Shown: piece by piece, positions 20,062 to 29,655 of the stretch
Position numbering within the stretch: the stretch's first letter is position 1
Layout: each line of letters begins with the position of its first letter
Assembly (NCBI GenBank): GCA_009733575.1
Contig: ML769924.1
Location: forward strand, 1-33,863
Source of the DNA: Gymnopus androsaceus JB14
Lineage: Eukaryota; Basidiomycota; Agaricomycetes; Agaricales; Omphalotaceae
Reading direction: 5' to 3'
DNA length: 33,863 nucleotides
Notes under the pieces: generated by a model
What the model was told of the DNA's origin: nothing
The model's database searches: none
Seen by the model: the letters and a program-made list of their open reading frames with translations, nothing else
Program-made: the position numbers and the translations under genes

Positions 20062-20556
20062 TTGAGATGATGTGCTGGATTGAGATTGAAAAAAGTGTCA
20101 CAGAAGTAAGGAAGAAAGAAAGAAACACATCGGAAACACATTCGAAACACATTGGAAACATGTGTAGACTTGTGTGTGTGTGTTGAAACCACCATGAGGT
20201 CAGTAGCGCTGCCCCATGCACTCAATTGATAAGGAACCACAGTGATGTTCATGGAGTGAAATTGCATATCAGCACCATTTCACATCAATAGTAGGCATAG
20301 TAAGTAAGTAATAATTACACAGGCAAAGTATATACATGAATGGCACGGCGGCTCGCCGCCGCTGATAATAGTTTGATGGCGGTGAAGAATTAGACGCCCG
20401 CTGCCTGTCAAAGCAGTATTGCCCTCCAATGGCGGTATCTTTTTTCGTATCTCATGTCTTTGACCGTCACATGAACGGTGGACCGCTATCCGGTATCCTT
20501 CCTGGTATCCTTCCCGGTATCCACCACAGAAGTGAGTATCGAGCCAGATACCCAAC
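20062..20556. other. Upstream region of the exonuclease-family gene, short repeats, no gene
   Basis: It lies between the first ATG of the minus-strand gene and the next transposon. It holds a short repeat of GAAACACAT.CG units (about 20120-20160), a CGGCGG..CCGCCG hairpin near 20345, and three GGTATCC repeats near 20490-20523. Promoter elements of the gene would be here, but no clear TATA box stands out. Confidence 0.4.
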
Positions 20557-20558
20557 TA

Positions 20559-21203
20559 CATCAGCAAAACCTGGGTGAGCTGGACAGAGCTGGACAGCTC
20601 TGTGCAGCGCTCATAGCACCCATAGCATCCATAGCAAGGTCCCCATCTGTCCAGAGCTATGGATTGCTATAGACTGCTATGGATTGCTATGGATTGTATA
20701 TTTCACAGCATGTCTGTCAGCCATTCAATTCAAAACTAGATACATCCTTGTTTTGAAATCACTTCCCTCACTTGGCGGCGGCAACACTTGCTGAACCAAA
20801 ATTTAAATAATCATAATCTTATAACATTATATTGGCATGTTCATGGTAGTACACATAGTACAATAGTGTGGCAAAACTAGTATAACTAAAGTACTAGTTC
20901 TTACATATAATACAGTAAGCAGTAGTCCTCACCAAAATATTGGAGATGTCAAATGAACCAAGAATATCTGAAACCAAAGTTGCAACTCAGTGTTGACTTG
21001 GAAAAAAATTGGGGAAGTTGCGAGAATGCATCCTGGATGTGTCGACTCTTATATATGGCTGGTGGGAGAGAATGACAGCTGTCAACACTTGACAGTTGGT
21101 TTGAACACTCAGAAATCCCACAGGAGCTCATAGTAAGCCATAGTGCTGTAGAACACTATGGCTTGCTATGGCTGCTATGACCATTACCCAGGTTTTGCTG
21201 ATG
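20559..21203. mobile_element. 645-bp TA-flanked non-autonomous element, sister of the one at 18976
   Basis: An 18-bp perfect terminal inverted repeat, CATCAGCAAAACCTGGGT, is present at both ends. TA flanks at 20557-20558 and 21204-21205. The sub-terminal zones carry repeated GCTATGG/CCATAGC motifs (20610-20695 and 21128-21180) instead of the CTCCAGAG octamers of its sister. No coding sequence is recognised. The right end lies five bases from the first visible codon of the deaminase-like gene, which it probably truncates. Confidence 0.85.
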
Positions 21204-21209
21204 TACACC

Positions 21210-22456
21210 ATGGAGATGGTACCCATGTTTGTATCTAAGCCATTGAAGCAACCCCAAGGTCAGAAGTATCACTAGCAGGTGAATCAACAAATGCTAGATG
21301 GTTGGATCAAGCTATTCCAATTTCTGTGGAAAGGATTGCGGTCATCATTGGTTGAAGATGAACAGACTCAGGAGTGGAAAACTCGTACTAGGATGCCAGA
21401 CCCTACCATCATTTCTGACATTGTCACAGACATTCAGTGTCTCTGTCCTTTGATTGGTACCATCTTTTTGCTTTACCTGGCGCTGAATCGCATTTGCAGG
21501 TTGCTGGTATATCCTTTGACATTAGCTGCTGCTCACACCCTCATTGCGAACAAAGCAGCCAGAATGGCATTCAAGCTTCCTTTGTATCAAGATGTGGGTA
21601 CTAAGAGTTCTGAAACTGGAGAAGAGCAACCCAAGCCTGATTTTTCATTACTGATGAGGAGCGTGAGTTTGTTTTGGTTCCCTGTTATTGATTTTGAATT
21701 ACAAATTTTCCTTCCAGTTGTTGCTGAGCCATACAAGGCTCCAGTAGCCCGCACTATGTGGTCCCTAGACACTATCTGGCCCTGGCTCCAATCTGCCACC
21801 TTCCTCTTCTACCAGACATGGTTCTTTCCTATGGAGAAGGCAATCAATCTCACAGGAGTTCTGTATCGTCCATTTCATGATTACTTGTATGATCCGGCTA
21901 GTTTGCACTTGAATGATTGCTTGCTGCACATCTTCTCCAAAGTCACTTGGAATCACACAGCCATTAATGAACTGATAACTAGAACCTCGGGTGCAAAAGT
22001 TCACGCTGAAGCAGCACTTATGGCATTGGCGTACAAGGAACATTTAAAGATAGGGATTTATTCCATTCTGTTTGGATTCTATTTTGATTCTCGGGATTCT
22101 GACTTGCTACTTTTGATGAGGAATCTGCTTGCCGTGAAACGCCCATTGGCATTAGTTGTAAGAATAGTTGTAAGAATAACAATGAATGACCAAGCTGGGG
22201 ATTGAACCCAGGCCCCTGCCAAACCGGGTGCAATGCTCTGACCACTGAGCTACTTGACCATATTCAATGGATGTGGATTCATTTCCAACATTAGTAGCAA
22301 GAACTTGAAGTGCTACTGTTTGTGCTGGTTGCTGGAACAATGTCTTAATTCCTGCAAACCCAACCTTTGTCTTACTCATGGTACCTTCTCCACCTGGATC
22401 CTCTGCCTGGAATTCCTGATGAGGTGCTGAAGGATCTTCGAGATGAACTGGTCTGA
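21210..22456 (+). pseudogene. Deaminase-like protein (OTT_1508-type), truncated and interrupted by a SINE
   Basis: The longest open part is 21279-22205. The frame extends upstream to an ATG at 21210 through one TAG (21273-21275). The key motif is KVHAEAALMALA, with the HAE of the cytidine-deaminase fold at 22002-22010. After a probable intron (about 22031-22120) comes PIGIS; once the SINE at 22165-22288 is discounted, KCYCLCW follows, the Cys-bearing second zinc motif. The terminal block PGIPDEVLKDLRDELV ends at 22456. HAE plus PIG.S..C.C is the pattern I know from the basidiomycete expansion of OTT_1508-type deaminases, thought to act on nucleic acid or nucleotides. A probable intron at about 21664-21718 is out of phase by one base. 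With a transposon at its 5' end it is very unlikely to be functional. Confidence 0.65.
22165..22288 (-). mobile_element. tRNA-derived SINE inside the deaminase motif
   Basis: On the minus strand 22259-22188 forms a 72-base tRNA-like unit. The acceptor stem is GGTCAAG/CTTGGTC (7 pairs with two wobbles), the D-arm GCTC/GAGC and the T-arm CTGGG/CCCAG. The A box TAGCTCAGTGG (22252-22242) and B box GGTTCAATCC (22208-22199) both match RNA polymerase III consensus. The anticodon arm does not pair properly, so it is not a working tRNA. A short tail repeats ATTCTTACAACT. Imperfect 15-bp flanks (22150-22164 and 22289-22303, 13 of 15 identical) look like an aged target duplication. Confidence 0.75.
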
Positions 22457-22822
22457 GTGATCAGATTGGTCATCAAGAAACATGTCTCCACCTCTCATTC
22501 GAGACAGAGTTATGGTGCAGGATCTAAGTCGGGCCAGGTGGTTATCAAGAAGTCTATAATCCCTCCCAGATAGTGCTGGTGACAAATTTCTTGCTGACTG
22601 GTCTGCATGAATAATGCATTTGCCACTTTTTGTATGTAAATCCATTGTCTTCTTCTCCATCATTGTTAATAATGACCTATTGCATATAAATTGTATCCAG
22701 AACCAGAATCTAATTGCTCAAACTAAGATGCTTGATCCTCTAACCCCCCTCTGACATGTGCCTCGAGTTTGAGCATGGGCACTGAATGAGGCCCTCCAAG
22801 GTGTAACGTCAAATTTCTGTGA

Positions 22823-23043
22823 GACCTCATTTCTGATATGATCCATGACGACCCAAAGAGAAGGCTGACCATGAAGGAAGTGGTTCAAGAAAATTCAGAA
22901 CGGATTGATTTGGTGGAAGCTGTGATCTGGGGATTCAAACAAGCTTATACATATCTTCTTTCACCTTCTCTATTCTCCTATTCACTGTACTGTCTAACTT
23001 TCCCATATTATTTGACTGATACCAGCCATACTGGATTATACTA
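22823..23043 (+). pseudogene. C-terminal fragment of a protein kinase domain
   Basis: The frame reads DLISDMIHDDPKRRLTMKEVV followed by a short helix. This matches the last helices of the eukaryotic protein kinase C-lobe (usual form: MI..DP..RPT..EV). No N-lobe, HRD or DFG motif is present upstream, and the preceding codon is a TGA. It is therefore a remnant or a last exon whose other exons are not recognisable here. Confidence 0.5.
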
Positions 23044-23316
23044 GGGCCCGTAAAGAATAAGTATTGGGTAGTTACATTGTATGAGTATGCAGCTAAACTG
23101 ATTTTAATTTCTATCATATGAAAAGGCGCCAAAAGAAGGTAATTATTTAATGCTAAACCTTTTGTATATGCACAGTATATACACTGAAACACCCAAAGAA
23201 CAACTCAATAAATAGAAAAACCTATAAGGTTCTGTAGCAACGTAGCAAGGGCAAGTATGTACTTACAAGAACAGGGATTCAAAACCAGTGCAAATACTCA
23301 AAAGTCAAAACCAAAG

Positions 23317-24908
23317 TCACAAGCCTACAATATCCACCTTCAGTCCCATAGATCGAAGTTCATTCAAGCATGCATGATTGAGCATCTTCCTTGCCATACA
23401 ATCCGGACTTGCAATGAAAATCTCATCAAGCACAATACTAATTATTCTTCCATTGCTTGAGATACTACAAGAAACCACACAGGCCAGGAGCTCTGCCATT
23501 GTATCACTGTCCTCTAGGACCAGTGATGAGCAGAGGTTAAGCTCCAGGCAATGAAGATTTGGGAATGGAATCATTGATGTCAAGTCTCTGCTTTCTGTCA
23601 ATGGGCCCAGATAGGGAAGAGGATCCGGTGTTGGAGCAGTAGGAATAGAGCCCTGGGGATCATTGGTTATGCTCAAATGAGAAAGGACATCTTGTGAGGA
23701 TACAAACGGGTCGTAGTCAGTAATCTTCCCTATGGCTCTGACTACAAGGTGTTCGATCCCCATAGTGTTCTCTAACATGGTAAGGCCTGCTTGAACAGTG
23801 ATGTTCAAGCTCTCCAAAGTGAAATTGGATCACGCTTCAAGTCTCTGGATGGATTCAATAACAGATACCTGTGTAGTTATGGATAGACTTGTGAGCGCTG
23901 GACAGGAAATTGAATCAACGAATTTTTCTAGCATGAAGCCACTGCCAGATTGCTCCAGAGTGAGATGGGAGAGGGATGCCAGGCAACGTGGAACTTCATG
24001 GAAAGTTTCTACTGCCTCATTCTTTATTTCTCCTATTGTCAGCCTGCAAATATTTGGAAGCTCCCTACAGTCCTCCGAAGTTCAGCAAGTGACACTCGGG
24101 AGACAGTGTACTCAGTAATCTGGGAGTACAGGTGGGATGGTAGGTGGAAGACACAATATCCCTCTGTGGTCCATGAGTGTAATCGTGGTGCCATGATATC
24201 AATCAAGGGAGCAGTATCCGACCAATCTGTCTCCTGAAAATGAAGATGATTCAGTAGCGGGAAAGAGTCGTCCGAAAATGAATTTGATGAAATTGCCTCT
24301 TTAGCGAGAAATAAAGATACCCAGCGACGGGAGTAGGAGAATAGCAAGGGGCAGAAAGCACGCCCAAGATCTGGCATGATGTCACTGATTATTTTGTCCC
24401 CCATTTTGTCCCCCATTTCGTCCAGGTAAACACTAAGAGGAAGGACACCTGAACGACCCAGATGTAGAGACAACAAAGAAATAGAGAGAGGTGTTCGCGA
24501 AACACCGGTTTCTGTGCAGTAGGTTCTCCCTCTCACCGATACACTGCCAGTGACCGTAAATTTTCGGCGCATAGTCAAGCGCCTCCTCACCACCTTGATC
24601 CGTGTCCAAAGCAGTGATGTTTTGAGAGCAACCTCCTTCCAAAAGTGACACACACGCCCATAAACCCATGGAGGGGATGTAAGGTCCAAGGAGTGGGAAG
24701 TCAAACTAAAATGAGATCCAGCATCCGTATACATCCCGGCTCCATGCAAGAAAATTTCCTGGAGCACATCAAACAGCAATCTTCTAACAGGGTTGAGCAT
24801 CTCCTTATGTTCTTTCACAGCTCCTCGAGTTTGCTTCAAGATAGCCTCTAGATGATCCAACAAATCCCTGGTCTTCTCAATGCGAAGTTCGAGATGTTGA
24901 ATCTCCAA
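23317..24908 (-). pseudogene. F-box protein, agaricomycete type, broken by a frameshift and a stop
   Basis: The N-terminal coiled coil (IEKTRDLLDHLEAIL) leads into LNPVRRLLFDVLQEIFL, the F-box as found in the very large mushroom F-box family. Then come WVYGRVCHFWKEVAL, a Leu-rich stretch with LHLGRSGVLPLSVYLD, and LRR-like repeats to 23317. Such proteins act as substrate adaptors of SCF ubiquitin ligases. The frame shifts by one base near 24040 and an in-frame TGA lies at 23832-23830. The start is also unclear: an ATG near 24948 is in another frame. The gene order fits one intron-poor gene of about 520 residues. Confidence 0.7.
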
Positions 24909-24949
24909 TTCGCCCTCAATAACAAACTTTCGAAATCAATGCTCTTCAT

Positions 24950-25820
24950 CCTCAGTTGGTCCTTCATTCAAATGGAGAAGGTTCTCAATGTGAGGAGTAT
25001 GATGAGGAATGGCGATGGGAGTGTCGGCAGATGAATGTGCGCACGAGGGGCAATGGAGAGGAAGATCTGTCATTAAGACTGAAGAATATGTGGTCATTAC
25101 TCGGAAGAGGATTTCAGATATTCAAGGGTACACACGGTTTCGGAGACGATGGTTGAACAATGGGAGTTCCAAGTCAAGATTGTTTGCGCCTCGTGGCAGC
25201 TCGTGGCATATGATTTACATTTCCGGAGCCCATCCGACGTGGGCCTGGTGACTGAGAGCAAGCGTTGATATCGTTAAGAAGCCTCACACGGGATTTAGAA
25301 AAAAATGAGCCGAGTGAATTCTCAAGTAAGAAGTAGATATTTTCTCTAATGTATTCGAAATTTAAAAATATCAACGGGAATATAATATTTCAACTGTGGC
25401 AAAAGTACATCGTAAATATGTTGTTTTAAACAAAGAATCAGATGAGAGGAATCTCAGCCTGGAATGTAAGATTCCCTGACAGTCGAAAGCTGACTTTTTG
25501 AGTCAACTTTCTGTTAGCCTTTTCACCCAAGTGAATGCGAATTGATCAGATGAGCAGAAAGGGCTCTGAAAACTTGAGGTATCAGGGAAGCCGGAACATA
25601 AGATGAAAGGATAGATTTCTACTGACCTTTCACAAACATTAAAAGTCCAGTCGAAACCTGAACTTCTATACAAGTTGAAATAACGCAGCTGCATCGCTGG
25701 CCAGACGCAGCTTTAAGAATACAGAGACTGGACGCAACAGGTACAGTATCAAAGTACCTGATTTCTATCTTCGTCTTCATGCTTGATAGTGACTTTGAAT
25801 AAGTCACCGTCTACGAACTG
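24950..25820. other. Intergenic, no gene recognised
   Basis: Short frames on both strands have no recognisable motif, no consistent splice signals and no obvious repeat. A transcription terminator or promoter cannot be pinned down by eye. Confidence 0.5.
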
Positions 25821-25991
25821 TTAAGCTTCAATCGCAGCCTTCTGAAGAGCACGAGTGGCAAAATACCACACATCTGCATTGGTATCGTTTTTCTGTTGTT
25901 CCAGAACAGGTATAATTCTTTGTTGAACGAATGCTTTCCCATCGGGGGTGCTTCCGTAAGTGGTTGCGAGCACTTCAAGAGATTTGGAGAC
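25821..25991 (-). pseudogene. C-terminal end of a PP2A scaffold (A) subunit, joined to the BCAS3-like sequence
   Basis: The last 56 codons start VSKSLEVLATTYG and end DVWYFATRALQKAAIEA before the stop. This matches the final HEAT repeat of protein phosphatase 2A regulatory subunit A (Tpd3/PR65), where the family reads V.KSLEVL...L..DADVR.FA..A. The preceding residues in the same frame belong to a different family. The remaining HEAT repeats, about 500 residues, are absent. Confidence 0.6.
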
Positions 25992-27540
25992 ACCATGGCA
26001 GCACGACCACTTGGCTAAGACCCGTTTCAAATGGGAATCGAATTCTTGAATGACCGGGGTTTCATCCCTGGGGTTCCGTTCGGGAACATTGACAGTACCG
26101 GCTGGGAGGGAGTATAATCGAGACCTCCAGATAAGGCAGAAGCAAGTGGTTCATCGAATGACGAGGACAGCTGACGAATGTCACAGCGAATAGCAAACCC
26201 ACCACCTTTGACAAACGATTCGCTATTGCCAGTAGGATACGCGCTGACTTCGACACCTTTACGGACTTCGATCTTGGTTCCAGCAATGTCGAATTGATAC
26301 CGGCAGATGAGGGCATGATAATCCTCGCCAAGAGCATGGAACGAGAACTGATGGGAAAGGTAGACCGAACGAGGGAGGACGCGAGGGGCCTTGGAGTATG
26401 TAAAAAGTTCTGCCTGTGCAAGCCAACTACAGACGATCATTAAATTATTTTTTTCATCAACGTGGACATGAAAAACTTACTTAGTTCGACCAGCAGTGAC
26501 ATCAGAGCCTTTCTTCTTCAAGGTCTATAAGCTTCCTTTTTCTCTGACCAGTCTTTCCCGCATCGGAGATTCCACGAAGCAATGGTGTTCTCCCTACCGG
26601 TCAGCTCATTAGGCACCTCCACACCCGACGGATTGCTAGCCCCAGCTAATCTTGCATGTGAAGGCGAAGTACCAGGAGAAGGGGAGATGCTCAATTGTCC
26701 AGGAAGCAATCTACTAGCGCTCATACTAGAATCGAGGGTCCATCCTTTGCTTTGACTTTGACCTCGGATGTACCCCGCCTTAACGCGAGAAAACCATCGG
26801 TAGGATCAAAGACAAGGACGTCCTGGAAGTTTCTCGGGCGACCACTAGGACAGAGCTGTTGGCGGGGAGACAGTGGTTCGGAATGCGTGGAAGGTGATGA
26901 GGACATGACAGTATAGTTAGAGCTGATGCTTCCGTACGAGTGTACATGTGTGGGAGCTAAGTGGGGAGAGCTTATCGGAGGAAGCAGGTTTGGCGGGAGA
27001 TGATGTTCGGCTTCGATTGATGGTTCGAGGAAAGCAAACGCAAGGGGGACTTTGGGTTGTTCAGGACTTGGGTTCTTTGCGACTCTGAGGCGAACTAGAG
27101 GATGTAAATTGTTCCGCATCATGGGCTAGGGTCGATTTGGTCAATACGTGGGTGATGAGAAAAAAACATAATTACCAATTCCGCTCTATCGATATGACTC
27201 TGAACATCAGACGGTCCACCATAGGGATTAGCAGCAAAGACATGAACAGTCCGCCTCCTTGTTCCAATCGCAACCCAACGGCCGTCGGAAGACCAATCCG
27301 CCGACTCGATCACAGCTGGAGTTCAACCTCTACGAAAGGTTATAAACGTGCAGCGGAGCCAGAGTTGACCTGCGGCGTCTTCCCAGAAAGACGGATTCTC
27401 TTGACAACGTGATGATCCACCAGAGAGTAAATTAGGAGAAATGAGTGGTTATCGGGCGAATCACGAGAGACCAAGTCGTCTTCTGCAGATAGCAAGACAG
27501 AGTCTGAAGCCTCGTCTACGGGGTCGCGCTTTTCATCGGT
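25992..27540 (-). pseudogene. BCAS3-like WD40 protein, decayed
   Basis: Blocks in order: FLLIYSLVDHHVVKRI (about 27455), RRG-stop-TPAVIESADWSSDGRWVAIG (27330-27265) and TVHVFAANPYGG, a 49-bp intron, then LHPLVRLRV, DVLVFDPTDGFLALRR, SPSPGTSPSHARLAGAS, a second intron near 26480-26430, and WLAQAELFTYSKAPRVLPRS with YHALICRYQFDIAG. This order and the SADW/NPYGG motif match fungal BCAS3/Rudhira-family proteins, WD40 propellers linked to autophagy membranes and the cytoskeleton in animals. TGA at 27325-27323 and frame changes near 26720, 26520 and 26050 show decay or indel errors. It then reads into the PP2A fragment. Confidence 0.6.
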
Positions 27541-28341
27541 TGGAGTGAGACTTTAGTCGGAAAAAGTGAGCGCTAGGACGAATACAAAGGCGAAACCCAT
27601 TCACAGTATTCCCACCAACGATTCTTCACTTGACCCTTGAGAGGCAACGTACTTGAGCTGGAGAAGTTCTCGATGCAGGCATCGAGATGAAGAGCAAAGC
27701 AAACTAGAAGAAATAAATCAATGAAGTAGAGTAGATTAAGTAAAGAAACCTACGTTTGATCAGACTGGATGTTTAAACAAACTCTGAGAGAGCGAGGAAG
27801 AGAGATCTAGAGAGGAAGAGAGAGAAGATCAGCGAGCCAGAGCAATTGAAACGCGCTGACCACGTGAGACATTGCGAATATTTGGGATAGAATCCGAAGC
27901 AAGCTAAGAAGAGATTCCACAATTTCCAAGCGCACGATATCGAGATTCAATGATGGCATTATAATCTGGAAGCCAGTGAGAAAAGCGCAAGATAAGGATA
28001 GCGAAAGGACAAACTGTGATCGCTTGCACTGTTGTCATTCTAAACAAATAGTTGGGTATGGTTTCCTGGATGGCCGAGATATCATCGGGTACAGTGGCAT
28101 GATGGAAGTTTTCTGCAAAGAAGAATTTATTTAGAAAACTTGGATCGCAAAAGTATCGCGTACGGCTGGGAACTGCTTTCGAGCACTAAGACATCCTCTT
28201 AATCTCTTCACGTTCCTCTTGAGTGCTTTAGCTGATTCACAATCAATATACAAGATAAAACGACTATATTGTGCGCAGAATCACTGGTACAATAATCTCA
28301 GCATAGACCCATTCGGTTCCCCAAAGAACACAAATTTCTCG
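27541..28341. other. Intergenic, no gene recognised
   Basis: It holds purine-rich GAGAGGAAGAGA runs near 27790-27830 and short unconvincing frames. It may include 5' exons of the BCAS3-like gene, but I cannot place them. Confidence 0.4.
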
Positions 28342-29040
28342 CTATGGACGAGTCCGCCTATGGCAGGTGAGTAATAAGAAGATGGATGAAAGAATAGACT
28401 TACAGATGCATGTAAATCTCGGCCTACAGAGACACAAACTTTCGAGTTGGAGATGGATAAGTGATTCTGGAAAAGGATGAGTTGCCTGGAGAATGCAAAG
28501 ACTCAAACCTACCGGATAGATGTGTATATGGCGTCCAGAACGCGCCAAGCCAAAACCTCTGTACGTCGCAGCGCGTTTCCCATTCTCTCCTCCTTCATTC
28601 AATGTCGTTGGTCCGACCCACTTTGAAGATCCCCCAACCTTCGTACACCACGTATATCCATCTGCCTTGCTCGGCATTGCTAATGCCCCTCCGAATTCGT
28701 CTCCTCCAAGCCCGATCCAGCTTCCAGTATGGCCGTTTGGCGTCGATCGCAAAACCGAACCAGTTCTGCATGAGGATGAACGTGCTATACCGGCAGCGGG
28801 CATAAACGCGATTTAGGTGGTCCGAGCTGGTGGTGAGGATCACGGAGGAAGAGGTGGGAGATGTTCTGGCGTTCTATCGATGATGATGTTAAGAAGAGAG
28901 AGCAGAGTGACGATGGCAAAGTGACGATGGAATAAATGTTGGTTGTGTGCTGTTATGGAATTAAAGATTGTGGCAAATATCTGTGGCAAAAGAGTCAAAG
29001 CGTAAATCGCAAACTGCCAGATCGAGAAGCATCTTGCCAT
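28342..29040 (-). pseudogene. GIY-YIG/T5orf172-type domain protein with hydrophobic N-terminus, broken
   Basis: An ATG at 29040 starts a hydrophobic segment (WQFAIYALTLLPQIFATIF), possibly a signal or anchor. After a one-base frame change near 28855 comes a basic stretch, then IYVVYEGWGIFKVGRTNDIE, the strand-turn-strand of the GIY-YIG fold in its T5orf172/MUG113 version (Y.V...G.FKVGRT.D). Next is a TGA (28597-28595), then RRREWETRC. A 46-bp intron (28512-28467) follows, then LIHLQLESLCLCRPRFTC (exon to 28404) and a short last exon. This version usually keeps the fold; nuclease activity is doubtful. Confidence 0.55.
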
Positions 29041-29655
29041 AGATAAATTAAATATAATCAGTGACCTAATAAAATTATAGTCCCCCCAGAACCGAGCAGA
29101 CATGGGAGGAATAGTTCTTCGTCCCTGGAAGTGCCAAAAATTGAGGTCGCCTCATAGGTTGGCGTCAGAGGCCTGAGAGTGTGTAACTGTGTAATGTCAA
29201 TGTCAGGAATAACGTTCGAATTGTTGTGTCTCGATGCTTACACTTATCTGACCCAAAGTGCCTATGCATTGGGGTGATATTCATAGAGCCACCCCCATGG
29301 AGAATCCTTCATACTTGTAGTTTTGGGTCATTGCGGACCGTCAAACGGAATATAGAGGTGGATACAGATCTTGGTATATTTTTTACGTTCGAATTATCGT
29401 GTATCGATGCTTACAGTCATCCGACCGCTCAGCAAGATAGTTTGAGGTCATTGCGGAGCGCCAGATGCAGATACAAACATGGTCATAAACTCATAACATA
29501 GTACATTGACATGGAAACATAATTAATTCGCTACCAGGCAATAATACAACAAAAGAGGCTGCATCCCTTCAACTTCAACCAAAGAACGGATACTACCAAA
29601 GTCCAGATTGAGCATCTAGTGATAGGAATAATCGATAAAGGGAACTCACTGAGCC
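29041..29655. repeat. Intergenic with an imperfect tandem duplication
   Basis: A block starting CGTTCGAATTGTTGTGTC (29213) recurs at 29386, followed in both copies by CGATGCTTACA and later by GGTCATTGCGGA. The second copy is about 50 bp shorter. No gene is seen. Confidence 0.6.

Noticed and set aside
22188..22259. Functional tRNA gene
   Set aside because: The anticodon arm does not form a five-pair stem and T33 is absent. The unit is followed by a repeat tail and flanked by an aged duplication, so a SINE fits better.
22376..22663. Minus-strand 95-residue open frame as a gene
   Set aside because: The opposite strand carries the conserved end of the deaminase-like gene (PGIPDEVLKDLRDEL), so the minus frame is most likely a shadow.
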